From Nanobdellota archaeon (GTDB taxonomy: Archaea; Nanobdellota; Nanobdellia; Tiddalikarchaeales; Tiddalikarchaeaceae), in contig JAFGFH010000026.1 of assembly GCA_016931175.1 (NCBI GenBank), positions 1 through 64,000 of the forward strand: a stretch of DNA of 64,000 nucleotides, given 5' to 3'. The position numbers and the translations under genes were made by a program. Below the pieces are notes generated by a model. It was not told the DNA's origin, did no database searches, and saw only the letters and a list, made by a program, of their open reading frames with translations. Of this stretch, positions 36,939 through 46,856 are shown piece by piece; within the stretch, counting starts at the first letter, position 1; each line of letters begins with the position of its first letter.

Positions 36939-37236
36939 CGAATAATCCGAACTCGTCAGGGGCTACGGTCTCCTTCTTACGGCCGCGTATAATGACTATG
37001 TACACTACTCCTCCAACAAATATTAAGTACATGAAACCTAGAACCCAAGGAAGAAGCTGGAAGACGTTAACGTAGTAATCAACTCTTTGAGGGTCGCTGC
37101 CCACTAACACTCCAATAGACTCTTCAACGCTTCCTACCAGAACAAGTGCTTTGAAGATTATAGCGAATACGAAGATTCCGACAAAGAATATTAACGAAGC
37201 ACCTATTATTAACCTGTCAGCGCTTATTTCAGCCAT
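36883..37236 (-). CDS. Small two-TM protein with acidic C-terminus
   Basis: 117 aa, two hydrophobic helices; overlaps N-terminus of kinase ORF. Confidence 0.65.
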   Translation of the reverse strand: MAEISADRLIIGASLIFFVGIFVFAIIFKALVLVGSVEESIGVLVGSDPQRVDYYVNVFQLLPWVLGFMYLIFVGGVVYIVIIRGRKKETVAPDEFGLFGEEKAPEVEESFEDIFYK

Positions 37237-37271
37237 AAATATTATATACTATTCCTTATTATTAAATCTTT

Positions 37272-37709
37272 ATGAAACGCGTTTTTAAGGACACTCCTTT
37301 GGATGAGATTACTTTAAGGCGCTTTGAAAGGCCTACTAATGAGGATTTAAAAGCTTTGTCCAGGAAGTTCTTAATATCAATAGGATTATTACAATCAGGC
37401 GACAGCAGGGATATAATAAGCGAGTTGTTTTACAGATTCCTGACAGCCTCCAAGAGGCAGGAATTCCTTGACCCTGAAACTATTATTGAAGAGTTTAAAC
37501 AAGTTGAAGGGGGGACTCCAAGCAATATCAGAAGGCATTTAAGAAGATTGAAGAGGTTGAATCTCGTAGAGAGAACAGCTTACGGTTATAGGATAATAGA
37601 ATTCATGCCTGTAAAGGAATTGTTCAAGACTCACATTATTGATTACTTAGTTACTCCTTCCCTGGACAGGATAATGGAATACGCTGAGAAGATGGATGAA
37701 TTAAATTAA
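37272..37709 (+). CDS. Winged-helix/HTH regulator-like protein
   Basis: TPSNIRRHLRRLKRLNLVERTAYGYRI. Confidence 0.65.
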   Translation: MKRVFKDTPLDEITLRRFERPTNEDLKALSRKFLISIGLLQSGDSRDIISELFYRFLTASKRQEFLDPETIIEEFKQVEGGTPSNIRRHLRRLKRLNLVERTAYGYRIIEFMPVKELFKTHIIDYLVTPSLDRIMEYAEKMDELN

Positions 37710-37987
37710 TCCTCGTGTATGTAAGTTATTAGCTTCTTTATAGTTTCTGCAATTTTTCTGCCCTTTTTAGTGAGTATAATGCTTTTTATTCTTCCTTTCT
37801 TCTCAAAATCTAAGAGTTTGTTCTTCTCAAGAATCTGGATTATTCTTACAGTATGGGAGTAAGTGCAGTCAACCTCTTTAGCAATAGTGCTGGCATAGCA
37901 TTTTTTGCTGCAGGAGTAAATCTTGATTAAAATAAAAGCCGGCTTGTTTCTTAAGAACAAATTAACTAAATCCTTATCTTCCCCCAT
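37706..37987 (-). CDS. Winged-helix DNA-binding protein
   Basis: CYASTIAKEVDCTYSHTVRIIQILEKNKLLDFEKKGRIKSIILTKKG. Confidence 0.8.
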   Translation of the reverse strand: MGEDKDLVNLFLRNKPAFILIKIYSCSKKCYASTIAKEVDCTYSHTVRIIQILEKNKLLDFEKKGRIKSIILTKKGRKIAETIKKLITYIHED

Positions 37988-38029
37988 GAAAACTTATTAA
38001 CTTTTGCGGATTTATATACTTTATTATAA

Positions 38030-38563
38030 CTATTCCTTTGAATATTTAGCCATGAGGTAAGATTGTGCAATTACGTGAACGCTCATCATCTGCTCTAACT
38101 CTTCCTTATCTGCTTCATCAGAGAGATTCAGCCTAGTATTCAAAGCGTAAATCTTGAAATAATACCTGTGAGTACCGTTTGGAGGGCAGGGTCCGCCGTA
38201 CTCTTTCTTACCCCAGCTGTTCTTCGCCTGCAAAGCACCAGCAGGCATACTATTCTCATTAATTTTTGAAGTATTTTTAGGAATATTATATAACACCCAG
38301 TGGTCCCAAACACCCATTGGGGCATCAGGGTCGTCTATTATTAAAACAAGAGTCACAGTATCTTCAGGAACATTCGTGATAATTATTTCAGGATTAATAT
38401 TATCCCCTTGGCACGTGTACTTAACAGGTATGGTTCCATTATGCTGGAAAGCAGGACTGGATATTTGAATACTGCCTATCTGGTTAATACCTGCCATATT
38501 ATTATTTTGAGTGCAAGCAGATATAAAATTTGTGAATAAAAGCAATAAAAACAGTTTTTTCAT
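38030..38563 (-). CDS. YbhB/YbcL (PEBP) family lipoprotein
   Basis: Lipobox TNFISAC; IPVKYTCQGDNINPEI...LVLIIDDPDAPMGVWDHWVLYNIP...YGGPCPPNGTHRYYFKIYAL. Confidence 0.95.
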   Translation of the reverse strand: MKKLFLLLLFTNFISACTQNNNMAGINQIGSIQISSPAFQHNGTIPVKYTCQGDNINPEIIITNVPEDTVTLVLIIDDPDAPMGVWDHWVLYNIPKNTSKINENSMPAGALQAKNSWGKKEYGGPCPPNGTHRYYFKIYALNTRLNLSDEADKEELEQMMSVHVIAQSYLMAKYSKE

Positions 38564-38663
38564 ATTTTTTTTTTATTAACTATTATCTTTTATAATTCTT
38601 GCAGGTTTCAAAGATTCTATGAAATAAAAAAGTAATTAAATCCTTAACTTTTTTTTAATTAGA

Positions 38664-39030
38664 AAAGGGTTTTGTTAAACTTTGCAATACTAATATTGTC
38701 TCTAGTAATGATAGGCTACGTTAGTGATAAATTAGTGACTTACGTGCTTAATTTATCAAATCATACTATTATCTGTTTCAATTTCCTTGCCTGAATTTGC
38801 AGTATCCGCAATAGCTTCATGTTCTCGGAGTATCTTCCTTACTGTCAACTTCAAGCATTAATCCATTATCTTTAGGAAACATAATGTTTTACGTACTGCT
38901 TTCATCTCTGACTTTATGGTATTTCATAAGCACGAGCAAGAAGATAGACAAGAAAAAGGCTGGAATCTTATTCATAATATACGTGTTGTTCATACTTCAA
39001 GAATTAGGAGTTTCAATATTCGTATTCTAA
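38664..39030 (+). pseudogene. Remnant of a CaCA-family (Na+/Ca2+ exchanger-like) transporter
   Basis: Three frames: NFAILILSLVMIGYVSDKLVTYVLNLS / SLPEFAVSAIAS / NPLSLGNIMFYVLLSSLTLWYFISTSKKIDKKKAGILFIIYVLFILQELGVSIFVF*. Confidence 0.65.
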
Positions 39031-40332
39031 TTACCAAACCTTTCCTTCATAAATCATCTCATCAATTATTAGGTTATAAACACAAGTATCTTTCTTTGTC
39101 TGGTCGTTTATTATTAAGTCGCAATAATCTTCAGGGTAGCAATTGTAGAAATTACCCTGGCAGTAATTCACGTAAGAAGTAGTGCAGAAATTTCTCTTGC
39201 TCTCACTGCTTATATAATTGCAGTAATCAGGCTCCCTAAACCAGTAACCTATTGTATAGAAACAATCGTCTGAACTGCTCGCCTCTCTGCAAAGATTAGT
39301 GTTATTATAATAATACATCATATTTGCCAAACACCAGTCCCTGTTTGTGCCACTCAAATCATAACAATAAGACAAGTTATAGTTAACAATCGCGTTGCAA
39401 TCATTCCTGAACCATGAAGGAGTGGTGCTGCAAACACTAGCATCTTCCAGCTTATTTATGTGGTAAACGTAGCAAGCTCTTACAGTTTGGTATAAACTTG
39501 TTGCTTCAGAATCATACCATAAATTTGTACAATCACTTATGTTATTCTTGTACGTAGAGTAATAATTATAATTAGAATCTGCAAGGCAGTCGTCCATTAT
39601 ATCCTCATCCTCTATGTAATTACAATATGTAGGGTTCAGTTTCTGAGAAGCTAGAGTCACATACATGTAATCAACTAAAGGATAACAATCATCCCTGTAC
39701 TCTGGAGCTAAGACGTTGCAAGCCTCCCTGTTCAAACCAGCTCTTGCCTTGCAAATATTCCTGTTATAAGAGTCATTAATCAAGTTGCAGGCAGCAGTAG
39801 TCAAATAGTGCTCTGCGTGCTTAAATAAACAAGTTGTCTTGTCTTCTTCATTTGTAAGCATGGAAACACACTTATTGTAATCATTCAAGACTATACTGTA
39901 ACATTGTGCTTTCTTCAAAACGTCTACAATCTCATCGCAAGGATTGACAAAAGTGCAGGCCCTGCTTAGTGCTGGAATATTAACTATTAAATTGCACGCG
40001 TTATTATCAACGCACTCCCTTGTTTGGAATCCCGAGCTTCTGCAATTGCTCCATTCACCGCAAACCCATTCCGGCTGGCAGGAAGGCACGCAGTTCCTAA
40101 TCTCTACCTGCTGAAAAATTGAACCATTAATGCAAGAGGTTATAGTATTAATCCTTGGCTGAATGCCTGAAGAGTCGCAGAAACCCCAATCCCCGTAAAT
40201 TATAGTATCCTCGCATTCTTGAACAGTTTCATCACCTGTTAGGGTATTTATTAAATCATCTCTTAAAGTGCAGCCTGAGAATATTATTAAAGCCGTTGTT
40301 AGAACTGCGAGCAACCATTTATCCATAAACAT
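39031..40332 (-). CDS. Cys-rich lipoprotein with TSP1-like segment
   Basis: Lipobox ALIIFSGC; CQPEWVCGEWSNCRSSGFQTRECVDNNAC; many regularly spaced Cys. Confidence 0.75.
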   Translation of the reverse strand: MFMDKWLLAVLTTALIIFSGCTLRDDLINTLTGDETVQECEDTIIYGDWGFCDSSGIQPRINTITSCINGSIFQQVEIRNCVPSCQPEWVCGEWSNCRSSGFQTRECVDNNACNLIVNIPALSRACTFVNPCDEIVDVLKKAQCYSIVLNDYNKCVSMLTNEEDKTTCLFKHAEHYLTTAACNLINDSYNRNICKARAGLNREACNVLAPEYRDDCYPLVDYMYVTLASQKLNPTYCNYIEDEDIMDDCLADSNYNYYSTYKNNISDCTNLWYDSEATSLYQTVRACYVYHINKLEDASVCSTTPSWFRNDCNAIVNYNLSYCYDLSGTNRDWCLANMMYYYNNTNLCREASSSDDCFYTIGYWFREPDYCNYISSESKRNFCTTSYVNYCQGNFYNCYPEDYCDLIINDQTKKDTCVYNLIIDEMIYEGKVW

Positions 40333-40362
40333 TAAACAATACTGAGCGAATTAAAAAACTTA

Positions 40363-40740
40363 CTAATCAATTACTGCAAACCATAAAGGCATCCTACTAT
40401 TAGGGTCTCCCTTATAATTAATCCTTATCTCCTCACCTGATTTTATAGGCTTAATTGCTTCAACTATCATTAACCTCTTTTCTAGGAAAGCTGCATAATT
40501 AGCATTAGGAGTGTAGGAGTGATTGTAGAACATGCCGCAACCTCCAGGTATTGCAGCTCTTCCATCCGAGAGTTCGAAATAGTAATTATCCAAAATGGTT
40601 GCCTTAATCAAGATTCTATCTTCAAGACCAAGCATGAGTAAAGGGCATTCTTCAATAATATCCCCTGTTTTAATATCTTCAAGCGCGAAAACTCCCCTGT
40701 CTAAAGGGTAAGCTTTATCAACCTTTATACTCTTAACCAT
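40363..40740 (-). CDS. SET-domain protein
   Basis: RGVFALEDIKTGDIIEECPLL...MFYNHSYTPNANY...EAIKPIKSGEEIRINY. Confidence 0.88.
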   Translation of the reverse strand: MVKSIKVDKAYPLDRGVFALEDIKTGDIIEECPLLMLGLEDRILIKATILDNYYFELSDGRAAIPGGCGMFYNHSYTPNANYAAFLEKRLMIVEAIKPIKSGEEIRINYKGDPNSRMPLWFAVID

Positions 40741-40811
40741 GTCTTATTTTATGAAAAAAATCTCTTTAAAAAACTTATTAATTTAAAAAAAAAATTAGAA
40801 AGAAAACAAAA

Positions 40812-41126
40812 TTATTGTTTGAACAAGTCTGTTAACCCCTTGCCGAACTCGTAAGCGACTGGCAGTTTAGTCTTCTTGCCCATCATTGCCTCAACAGCAT
40901 AATAAGCTAGTATTACAGCTATTAATCCATTCACTGGCAGTATGAATCCGAACAGGAAGAATACTCCCAGTAATGCGCGGATGATTAAGAAGATTATCAA
41001 AGCTCCTGTTGCTTGCATTGCGTGAAATCTTGCAAACGCGTCCTTCTTCTCCTTAATCAACACGATTGGTGCAATGATTAAACTATAAGACAAAGTCGCC
41101 ATTAAAGTATTGTCTTTTGCAGCCAT
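40812..41126 (-). CDS. DUF4870/Tic20-like small membrane protein
   Basis: TLMATLSYSLIIAPIVLIKEKKDAFARFHAMQATGALIIFLIIRALLG. Confidence 0.7.
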   Translation of the reverse strand: MAAKDNTLMATLSYSLIIAPIVLIKEKKDAFARFHAMQATGALIIFLIIRALLGVFFLFGFILPVNGLIAVILAYYAVEAMMGKKTKLPVAYEFGKGLTDLFKQ

Positions 41127-41197
41127 TAAACCTCTTCACCCCCCTATATTCTAGTTCTTATTTAAAATAAGAGCTAATTAAAAAAACTAACTATTAA

Positions 41198-41271
41198 TGC
41201 TCGGGCCGGGATTTGAACCCGGGTCTAAAGGTCCGCAACCTCTTGTTCTATCCAAGCTATACTACCCGAGC
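41198..41271 (-). tRNA. tRNA-Arg(GCG)
   Basis: GCTCGGG/CCCGAGC acceptor; AGAGG-TTGCGGA-CCTTT anticodon arm; TTCAAAT T loop. Confidence 0.9.
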
Positions 41272-41362
41272 AATAGTATTATTGGAGTTTTTAGATTTTT
41301 TAATTGTAACTATTCAATAGTTGTTCAAAACGCTTAAAAAAGCAGGGTATTGAGGATTTATA

Positions 41363-41776
41363 ATGAGTGAAAATTTCAGTAATTTCGGGTGCGCGGATGA
41401 ATTATGCAATAAGTTGAATGATATAAGGCGGGGCAGTACTAGTGAAGTTATTGAAAAATTAGACAAGTACATTGACGACGTCATGCTCCCTTCTCTTGAA
41501 ATAATATGGATTAACTACGATATTAAAATGGCTAGCATAAGGACGGAACTGGAAAGTATTGAGAACAAGATTAACTACTTGAACGTTTCAGCACCAGTGC
41601 CTGCGATTACAACAAGTATTGCACCCGCAGGGAACTTTAATGCTCCTCCTGGATTCAACCCTCCTTTAATACCAGGCAATGTGATGAAACCAAGCAAGCC
41701 TTCTTCTGAGCCCATGAACTTTAAGAGCGAGCTAGAAGAAAAGGTTGCCAAGAGGAAGAAACAGATAGGAGATTAA
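41363..41776 (+). CDS. Hypothetical protein with Pro-rich C-terminal linker
   Basis: 137 aa ORF; APPGFNPPLIPGNVMKPSKPSSEP. Confidence 0.6.
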   Translation: MSENFSNFGCADELCNKLNDIRRGSTSEVIEKLDKYIDDVMLPSLEIIWINYDIKMASIRTELESIENKINYLNVSAPVPAITTSIAPAGNFNAPPGFNPPLIPGNVMKPSKPSSEPMNFKSELEEKVAKRKKQIGD

Positions 41777-41780
41777 CTAA

Positions 41781-42215
41781 TTAGTTTTTCTTTATCTCTT
41801 CCGCGAGTTTTTCCAACTCTTCCTTGCTGGCGTCGAATTTTCCCTGAATCATCCTGCCAAGTATTGGGTACTCTAACCCGTCTTTGAAGAAGAAGTTATC
41901 CTTATTCTTATCCTTATATCTGGGTATCAAGTGCCAGTGAAGGTGAGGCCAGTAATTGCCCATTAAAGCATAATTCATATGGTCAGGCTTGAAAGTTTTC
42001 TCAAGCATTTTCGCAACTTTTACAACACTATTCATCAAAGCGTTGCGTTCTTCATCGCTTAATTCAGAAAACTTAACCGCGTGCTTCTTGTAATACACAC
42101 TAGTCTTGCCCTTAGTGACTTGTTTAGGTCTCAGCATTGCTATAACTAAGTCGTCCTCGTAAATAACAACCCCTTCTCTATTTTTAACTCTCTTTTCGCA
42201 GATTTCGCAATACAT
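41781..42215 (-). CDS. HIT family protein
   Basis: MYCEICEKRVKNREGVVIYEDDLVIAMLRPKQVTKGK...NYALMGNYWPHLHWHLIPRY (HxHxH). Confidence 0.9.
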   Translation of the reverse strand: MYCEICEKRVKNREGVVIYEDDLVIAMLRPKQVTKGKTSVYYKKHAVKFSELSDEERNALMNSVVKVAKMLEKTFKPDHMNYALMGNYWPHLHWHLIPRYKDKNKDNFFFKDGLEYPILGRMIQGKFDASKEELEKLAEEIKKN

Positions 42216-42250
42216 TAATTAAGAATAATAAATGAAGTAGTATAAAAGAA

Positions 42251-42466
42251 TTACTCTTTCTTGTACTCTTCATGAATATTCTTCAAAAGATTCCAGTACT
42301 CTTTGTTAATGCTCTGGAAGGTTTTTCTAATTCCTTTAATTACTTCAACACCAACACCTTCCTTAATCAATTGGATTTCTAAACTGTTAAACTCTGTCTC
42401 TTCCATACTTTTCTCTTTTTTTGCATTGTAACTAACCGTCATGATTAAAACTTCACCCCAAAACAA
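42251..42466 (-). CDS. Small hypothetical protein
   Basis: 71 aa ORF. Confidence 0.45.
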   Translation of the reverse strand: MFWGEVLIMTVSYNAKKEKSMEETEFNSLEIQLIKEGVGVEVIKGIRKTFQSINKEYWNLLKNIHEEYKKE

Positions 42467-42587
42467 TTTTTTTTAGAAAAGGCGAAGCTAAACTATTACT
42501 CCAACACGACTACAATAATCTGTTGTGAAATGTTTAGCCTCATAATCTTTAGAATATAGATAAAAATTTGTTTTTTTAAATAAGTTT

Positions 42588-42660
42588 TGGACTTGCCGGG
42601 GTTCGAACCCGGTGCCTCCGCGTTGCGAACGCGGCACTCTACCAAGTGAGCTACAAGCCC
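42588..42660 (-). tRNA. tRNA-Ala(CGC)
   Basis: CCGCG-TTCGCAA-CGCGG anticodon arm; CCGGG-TTCGAAC-CCCGG T arm. Confidence 0.9.
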
Positions 42661-42662
42661 AT

Positions 42663-43787
42663 TTACTTCAAATGCTCTTTTAGTCTCTCGAAGAATCCTT
42701 TTCTTGGTTTTACCTTAGTATCTTCCATCTCTTTTAATTCTTCTATTAACTCCTTCTGCTTCTTTGATAAATTCTTCGGAACCTTAACGTCAATCTTTAC
42801 CATTAAGTCGCCGTAAAATGATGAGTTAAGCACTGGAAGCCCCTTGTTTCTTAATCTGAATACTGTATCCGGCTGTGTTCCAGGAGGTATTTTCAACACT
42901 ACTTTCCCGCTGAAAGTCTCAATACTAATACTGTCTCCTAAAACTAGTTGAGGATAAGTTAAGTCAACTGTTGTTAACAAGTTCTCCTCATACCTTTCAA
43001 AAGTTTCGTGTTCTTTAACATTAACGAAGACGTACAAGTCACCAGATGGAGAATTATTGAATCCAGCATTGCCTTTGCCTTCAATTCTTATCCTCATGCC
43101 GTCACTGATTCCTTTAGGAATCTTAACCTTTAACTTCACTTTTTCCTTAATCCTGCCTTTGCCGTCACACTTGCTGCACTTTTCTCTAATGTATTTTCCC
43201 TGCCCATTGCATGCCTGGCAAACTGAACTATTTCGCATCCTAATAGGTCCGAGCATCACGTCTCTAAAGACTTGGCCCTGGCCATTACAGTTAGAACACG
43301 TCTCTATACTATTCTTACTCTTAGCTCCTGAACCGCCACACTTGCCGCATTCAACAAAGGCGTAATATTCAACGTCTTCACTAACTCCCTTGTAAACATC
43401 CTCTAAAGTAATACTAACCTCAACCTTTAAATCCTCACCCCTGGAATCCTCCTTATTCCTTGCTCTTCTATTGCCAAACCCGAACAAGTCAGTGAATAAG
43501 TCCTCAAAACCTCCGAATCCCTCAAATCCCTGGAAACCTTCGAAACCATTAAAGCCTTGGCCGCCGTATTGTCCAGCAGTTGTGCCAAACATGTCATACT
43601 GCTCCCTCTTTGAGCGGTCGCCTAAGACGCTGAAAGCCTCATTAACTTCTTTGAACTTTTCCTCAGCGCCGGATTCCTTGTTAACATCAGGATGATACTT
43701 TCTAGCTAATGTTCTGAAGGCTTTCTTAATCTCTTTCTCGTCAGCGTCTTTGCTGACTCCTAATACTTTGTAATAATCCTTTGCCAT
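42663..43787 (-). CDS. dnaJ: Molecular chaperone DnaJ
   Basis: J domain with [15 protein letters not shown] / CSNCNGQG / CQACNGQG / CSKCDGKG zinc motifs. Confidence 0.97.
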   Translation of the reverse strand: MAKDYYKVLGVSKDADEKEIKKAFRTLARKYHPDVNKESGAEEKFKEVNEAFSVLGDRSKREQYDMFGTTAGQYGGQGFNGFEGFQGFEGFGGFEDLFTDLFGFGNRRARNKEDSRGEDLKVEVSITLEDVYKGVSEDVEYYAFVECGKCGGSGAKSKNSIETCSNCNGQGQVFRDVMLGPIRMRNSSVCQACNGQGKYIREKCSKCDGKGRIKEKVKLKVKIPKGISDGMRIRIEGKGNAGFNNSPSGDLYVFVNVKEHETFERYEENLLTTVDLTYPQLVLGDSISIETFSGKVVLKIPPGTQPDTVFRLRNKGLPVLNSSFYGDLMVKIDVKVPKNLSKKQKELIEELKEMEDTKVKPRKGFFERLKEHLK

Positions 43788-43821
43788 AGTTTTAGAAAAT
43801 AAAAAAAGTTAAGGAAAAGTT

Positions 43822-45741
43822 TTATTTCTTTTCCTCATACTCTCCATCAACTACTTTCTCCTCTTTTCCCTTTTTAGGTTTTTCAGGAGGTTTCTCTTTC
43901 TTCTCAGCTTGCTGCTGGGCTGCTGCTTCCTGATACATCTTGGTAGTGAATTTCTGAATCAATTCCTCTAATTCGTTCATCTTATCAGTTAACTGCTGCA
44001 CGTTCTCATTAGGCAGTAACTTCTTCAATTCCTCACTCTTCTCTTCAAGCTTTTTCTTAGTGGCTGAGTCCATTTTTTCGCCAAATTCTTTAATAGTCTT
44101 CTCAACAGTGTAAACCATAGTCTCTGCCTTGTTGATGACTTCAACCTTTTCCATCTTCTGCTTATCCTCTTCCTCGAACTTCTTAGCAGCTTCCTTCATC
44201 TTCTCAACCTCTTCATCACTTAAACCAGTTGATGATTTGATGCTGATAGCCTGCTGCTTGCCTGTTCCTAAATCCTTAGCGCTCACGTTGATTATCCCGT
44301 TAGCGTCGATGTCAAATGTTACTTCTATCTGAGGAATTCCTCTCGGAGCTGGAGGTATGCCTACGAGGTCAAACCTGCCAAGAGAATGGTTGTCCACTAT
44401 CATCGGCCTCTCTCCTTGAAGCACGTGAATGCTTACTGCAGGCTGGTTGTCAGTTGCAGTGCTGAAAACCTTGCTCATCTTAACAGGTACTGTAGTGTTT
44501 CTCTCAATCATCTTAGTAAAAACACCTCCAAGTGTTTCAATACCAAGACTTAATGGAGTAACGTCTAGCAAGAGAACATCCTTTATCTCTCCTCCTAAGA
44601 CTCCTGCTTGAATCGCTGCACCTACTGCAACAACCTCGTCAGGATTAACACCTTTGTTAGGTTCTCTGCCAAAGAATTGCTTCACTCTGTCATAAATGGA
44701 AGGTATCCTGGTTGGACCTCCAACTAATACTACCTCATCAATGTCTTTAATTGATAGTTTAGCATCCTTTAACGCCTTCTCACAAGGAGGTATCGTCTTC
44801 TCCAGCAAGTCCTTAGTCATCTCTTCAAACTTTGCTCTTGTAAGAGTCATGTTCACGTGAACAGGCAGGCCTTCGTTCATTGTAATATAAGGTATATTAA
44901 TCTCAGTCTTAGTAGTGGTTGAGAGCTCAATCTTCGCCTTCTCAGCTGACTCCTTAAGTCTTTGAAGAGCAGTCTTGTCCTTGCTTAAGTCAATACCATG
45001 CTCTTTCTTGAACTCAGTAAGAATCCACTCCATTATCTTCTGGTCCCAATCAGCACCGCCCAAATGAGTGTCACCATTAGTGCTCTTAACCTCGAAGACT
45101 CCGTCGCCTATTTCAAGAATAGAGATGTCAAAAGTTCCGCCTCCTAAGTCGTAAACTGCTATTTTCTTGTCTTCTTTCTTGTCCAAACCGTAAGCTAAAC
45201 TGCTTGCTGTTGGCTCGTTAATAATCCTGAGAACCTTAAGCCCTGCTATCTCACCAGCTGATTTAGTTGCCTGCCTCTGGCTGTCATTAAAGTATGCAGG
45301 AACAGTTATTACAGCACTATCCACTGTCTCATTAAGGTAAGCTTCAGCGTCCTTCTTCAATTTCTGCAAAAGCATTGCACTAATCTCAGGAGGTGAGTAA
45401 GTCTTGCCGTTTAATTCAACACGGACGTCACCGTTTGAAGCCTTAGTTACCTTGTAAGGCACGTGCTTCAAGTCGTACTCGATTGCCTTATCATTATACT
45501 TCCTGCCCATGAACCTTTTAATGTGAAAGACTGTGTTCTCTGCATTAACAACAGATTGTCTTTTAGCAGGCAAACCAACCAGCCTCTCATTATCTTTAGT
45601 GAACGCTACCATGCTAGGAGTTATCCTGTCACCTTCAGCGTTAGGAATAACCTGCGGGCGTCCGCCTTCAATAACTGCCATGCAGCACTTTGTTGTTCCC
45701 AAATCGATTCCAATAGTTCTACCCATATTATTATCACCCAA
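43822..45741 (-). CDS. dnaK: Molecular chaperone DnaK (likely start at [10 protein letters not shown], 45726)
   Basis: [61 protein letters not shown]. Confidence 0.98.
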   Translation of the reverse strand: MGDNNMGRTIGIDLGTTKCCMAVIEGGRPQVIPNAEGDRITPSMVAFTKDNERLVGLPAKRQSVVNAENTVFHIKRFMGRKYNDKAIEYDLKHVPYKVTKASNGDVRVELNGKTYSPPEISAMLLQKLKKDAEAYLNETVDSAVITVPAYFNDSQRQATKSAGEIAGLKVLRIINEPTASSLAYGLDKKEDKKIAVYDLGGGTFDISILEIGDGVFEVKSTNGDTHLGGADWDQKIMEWILTEFKKEHGIDLSKDKTALQRLKESAEKAKIELSTTTKTEINIPYITMNEGLPVHVNMTLTRAKFEEMTKDLLEKTIPPCEKALKDAKLSIKDIDEVVLVGGPTRIPSIYDRVKQFFGREPNKGVNPDEVVAVGAAIQAGVLGGEIKDVLLLDVTPLSLGIETLGGVFTKMIERNTTVPVKMSKVFSTATDNQPAVSIHVLQGERPMIVDNHSLGRFDLVGIPPAPRGIPQIEVTFDIDANGIINVSAKDLGTGKQQAISIKSSTGLSDEEVEKMKEAAKKFEEEDKQKMEKVEVINKAETMVYTVEKTIKEFGEKMDSATKKKLEEKSEELKKLLPNENVQQLTDKMNELEELIQKFTTKMYQEAAAQQQAEKKEKPPEKPKKGKEEKVVDGEYEEKK

Positions 45742-45769
45742 AATCGTTAGTATTTAACACCAACAATTT

Positions 45770-45800
45770 ACAACTTTATAAATGTTGTGGTATCATACCA
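45770..45800. promoter_or_regulatory. dnaK promoter: ACAAC-N9-GTTGT around TATA, plus TGGTATcATACCA palindrome
   Basis: acaacTTTATAAATgttgt at 45770-45788 and tggtatcatacca at 45788-45800. Confidence 0.55.
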
Positions 45801-45806
45801 ACAGAT

Positions 45807-46304
45807 TTATGAGAATATGTTGCCATTAGTATTGCCGTTAACAAGAAGCTTGTCCTCAGGAGTTGGGTCTGCAAACTCGCAGTCTGTAAGAATATGATAC
45901 ATTTCAACAATTAAACCCCTAGTAACAGGCTGGGATATGTTAATCTCTTTTCCATGCTCGTAAATTAACCTGTTAATCTCGTACTCGAAGTCTTGAGTGA
46001 AATCTTTAGGCCTCATACTCATAAAAGACTTGTTCGTTTCAAGCTCATTGCACTTTTTCAGGTATAAATTATACTTATTAGTATCAGCGGAAACGCATTC
46101 TGCTCTTTTGCTGTTAACAAAGTCTTGAACCAAACAGTAAGCATTGTAAAAGTATTCAATGAAAGGCCTCGGGTTTCCTGTAATATTCATCCTTCTTCTC
46201 ATTAGAATAATAACAGTATTCATCTCTTCCTTAGTTACTGGATTAACCTCTTTGCCTGCTTTTTTGATTAAACTGTCAAGAGTTTGTTTTTTAAACCATT
46301 TCAT
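45807..46304 (-). CDS. Hypothetical protein in hsp70 operon, paralog of 46340-46831 product
   Basis: EINRLIYEHGKEINISQPVTRGLIVEMYHILTDCEF aligns with the neighbour. Confidence 0.7.
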   Translation of the reverse strand: MKWFKKQTLDSLIKKAGKEVNPVTKEEMNTVIILMRRRMNITGNPRPFIEYFYNAYCLVQDFVNSKRAECVSADTNKYNLYLKKCNELETNKSFMSMRPKDFTQDFEYEINRLIYEHGKEINISQPVTRGLIVEMYHILTDCEFADPTPEDKLLVNGNTNGNIFS

Positions 46305-46339
46305 GAGAAGAAATTAGATAATGTTGTATTTTTAAGCTT

Positions 46340-46831
46340 TTAGATAAACGCGGATTCGAAGTTTCTAATCTTTTTAATCTTATCAAAACTAATATACTTA
46401 AAACCAGTTAGTAAATGGTAAGAGTTTATCATGAAGAAGTAAGCAAAGTGAGGATCCGGCACTTTATCAGAGTTTTCTAATGCGAAGTGATTAATCTCAG
46501 CAACTAAATCCTCAGGAATATTCTTTTTAATCAAATCAGTGTTTTTGCTTTCTAAAGAATCACTGAATACTTGCTCGTACTGCATCTGTGTTGTTTCATT
46601 AATAAGATTAATACTGTGGCGTATGCTGTTGTTAATCAGATAAGCTTTTGTAATGCAGAAGGTTGCGTAAAGAAAATGGAAATAATTCTTTGTTAAAGCA
46701 GTGTCAACCCCATCTCCTTCCTTATTCCTGGGTCTTGTTCGAATATACATCATTATTAAATTAGTTACCTTATCATTCTTTTCCTTATCCGAGGCAATGT
46801 CTTTAATAACGGATTCAAGCGACACGTTCAT
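46340..46831 (-). CDS. Hypothetical protein in hsp70 operon, paralog of 45807-46304 product
   Basis: EINHFALENSDKVPDPHFAYFFMINSYHLLTGFKY. Confidence 0.7.
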   Translation of the reverse strand: MNVSLESVIKDIASDKEKNDKVTNLIMMYIRTRPRNKEGDGVDTALTKNYFHFLYATFCITKAYLINNSIRHSINLINETTQMQYEQVFSDSLESKNTDLIKKNIPEDLVAEINHFALENSDKVPDPHFAYFFMINSYHLLTGFKYISFDKIKKIRNFESAFI

Positions 46832-46856
46832 ACACTTTTGAGATATTCTTCCTCTT

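Noticed and set aside
43057-43695. Plus-strand ORFs inside dnaJ
   Set aside because: Pro/Leu-rich antisense translations of the DnaJ zinc and Gly/Phe region.
44129-45757. Plus-strand ORFs inside dnaK
   Set aside because: Antisense shadows of DnaK.
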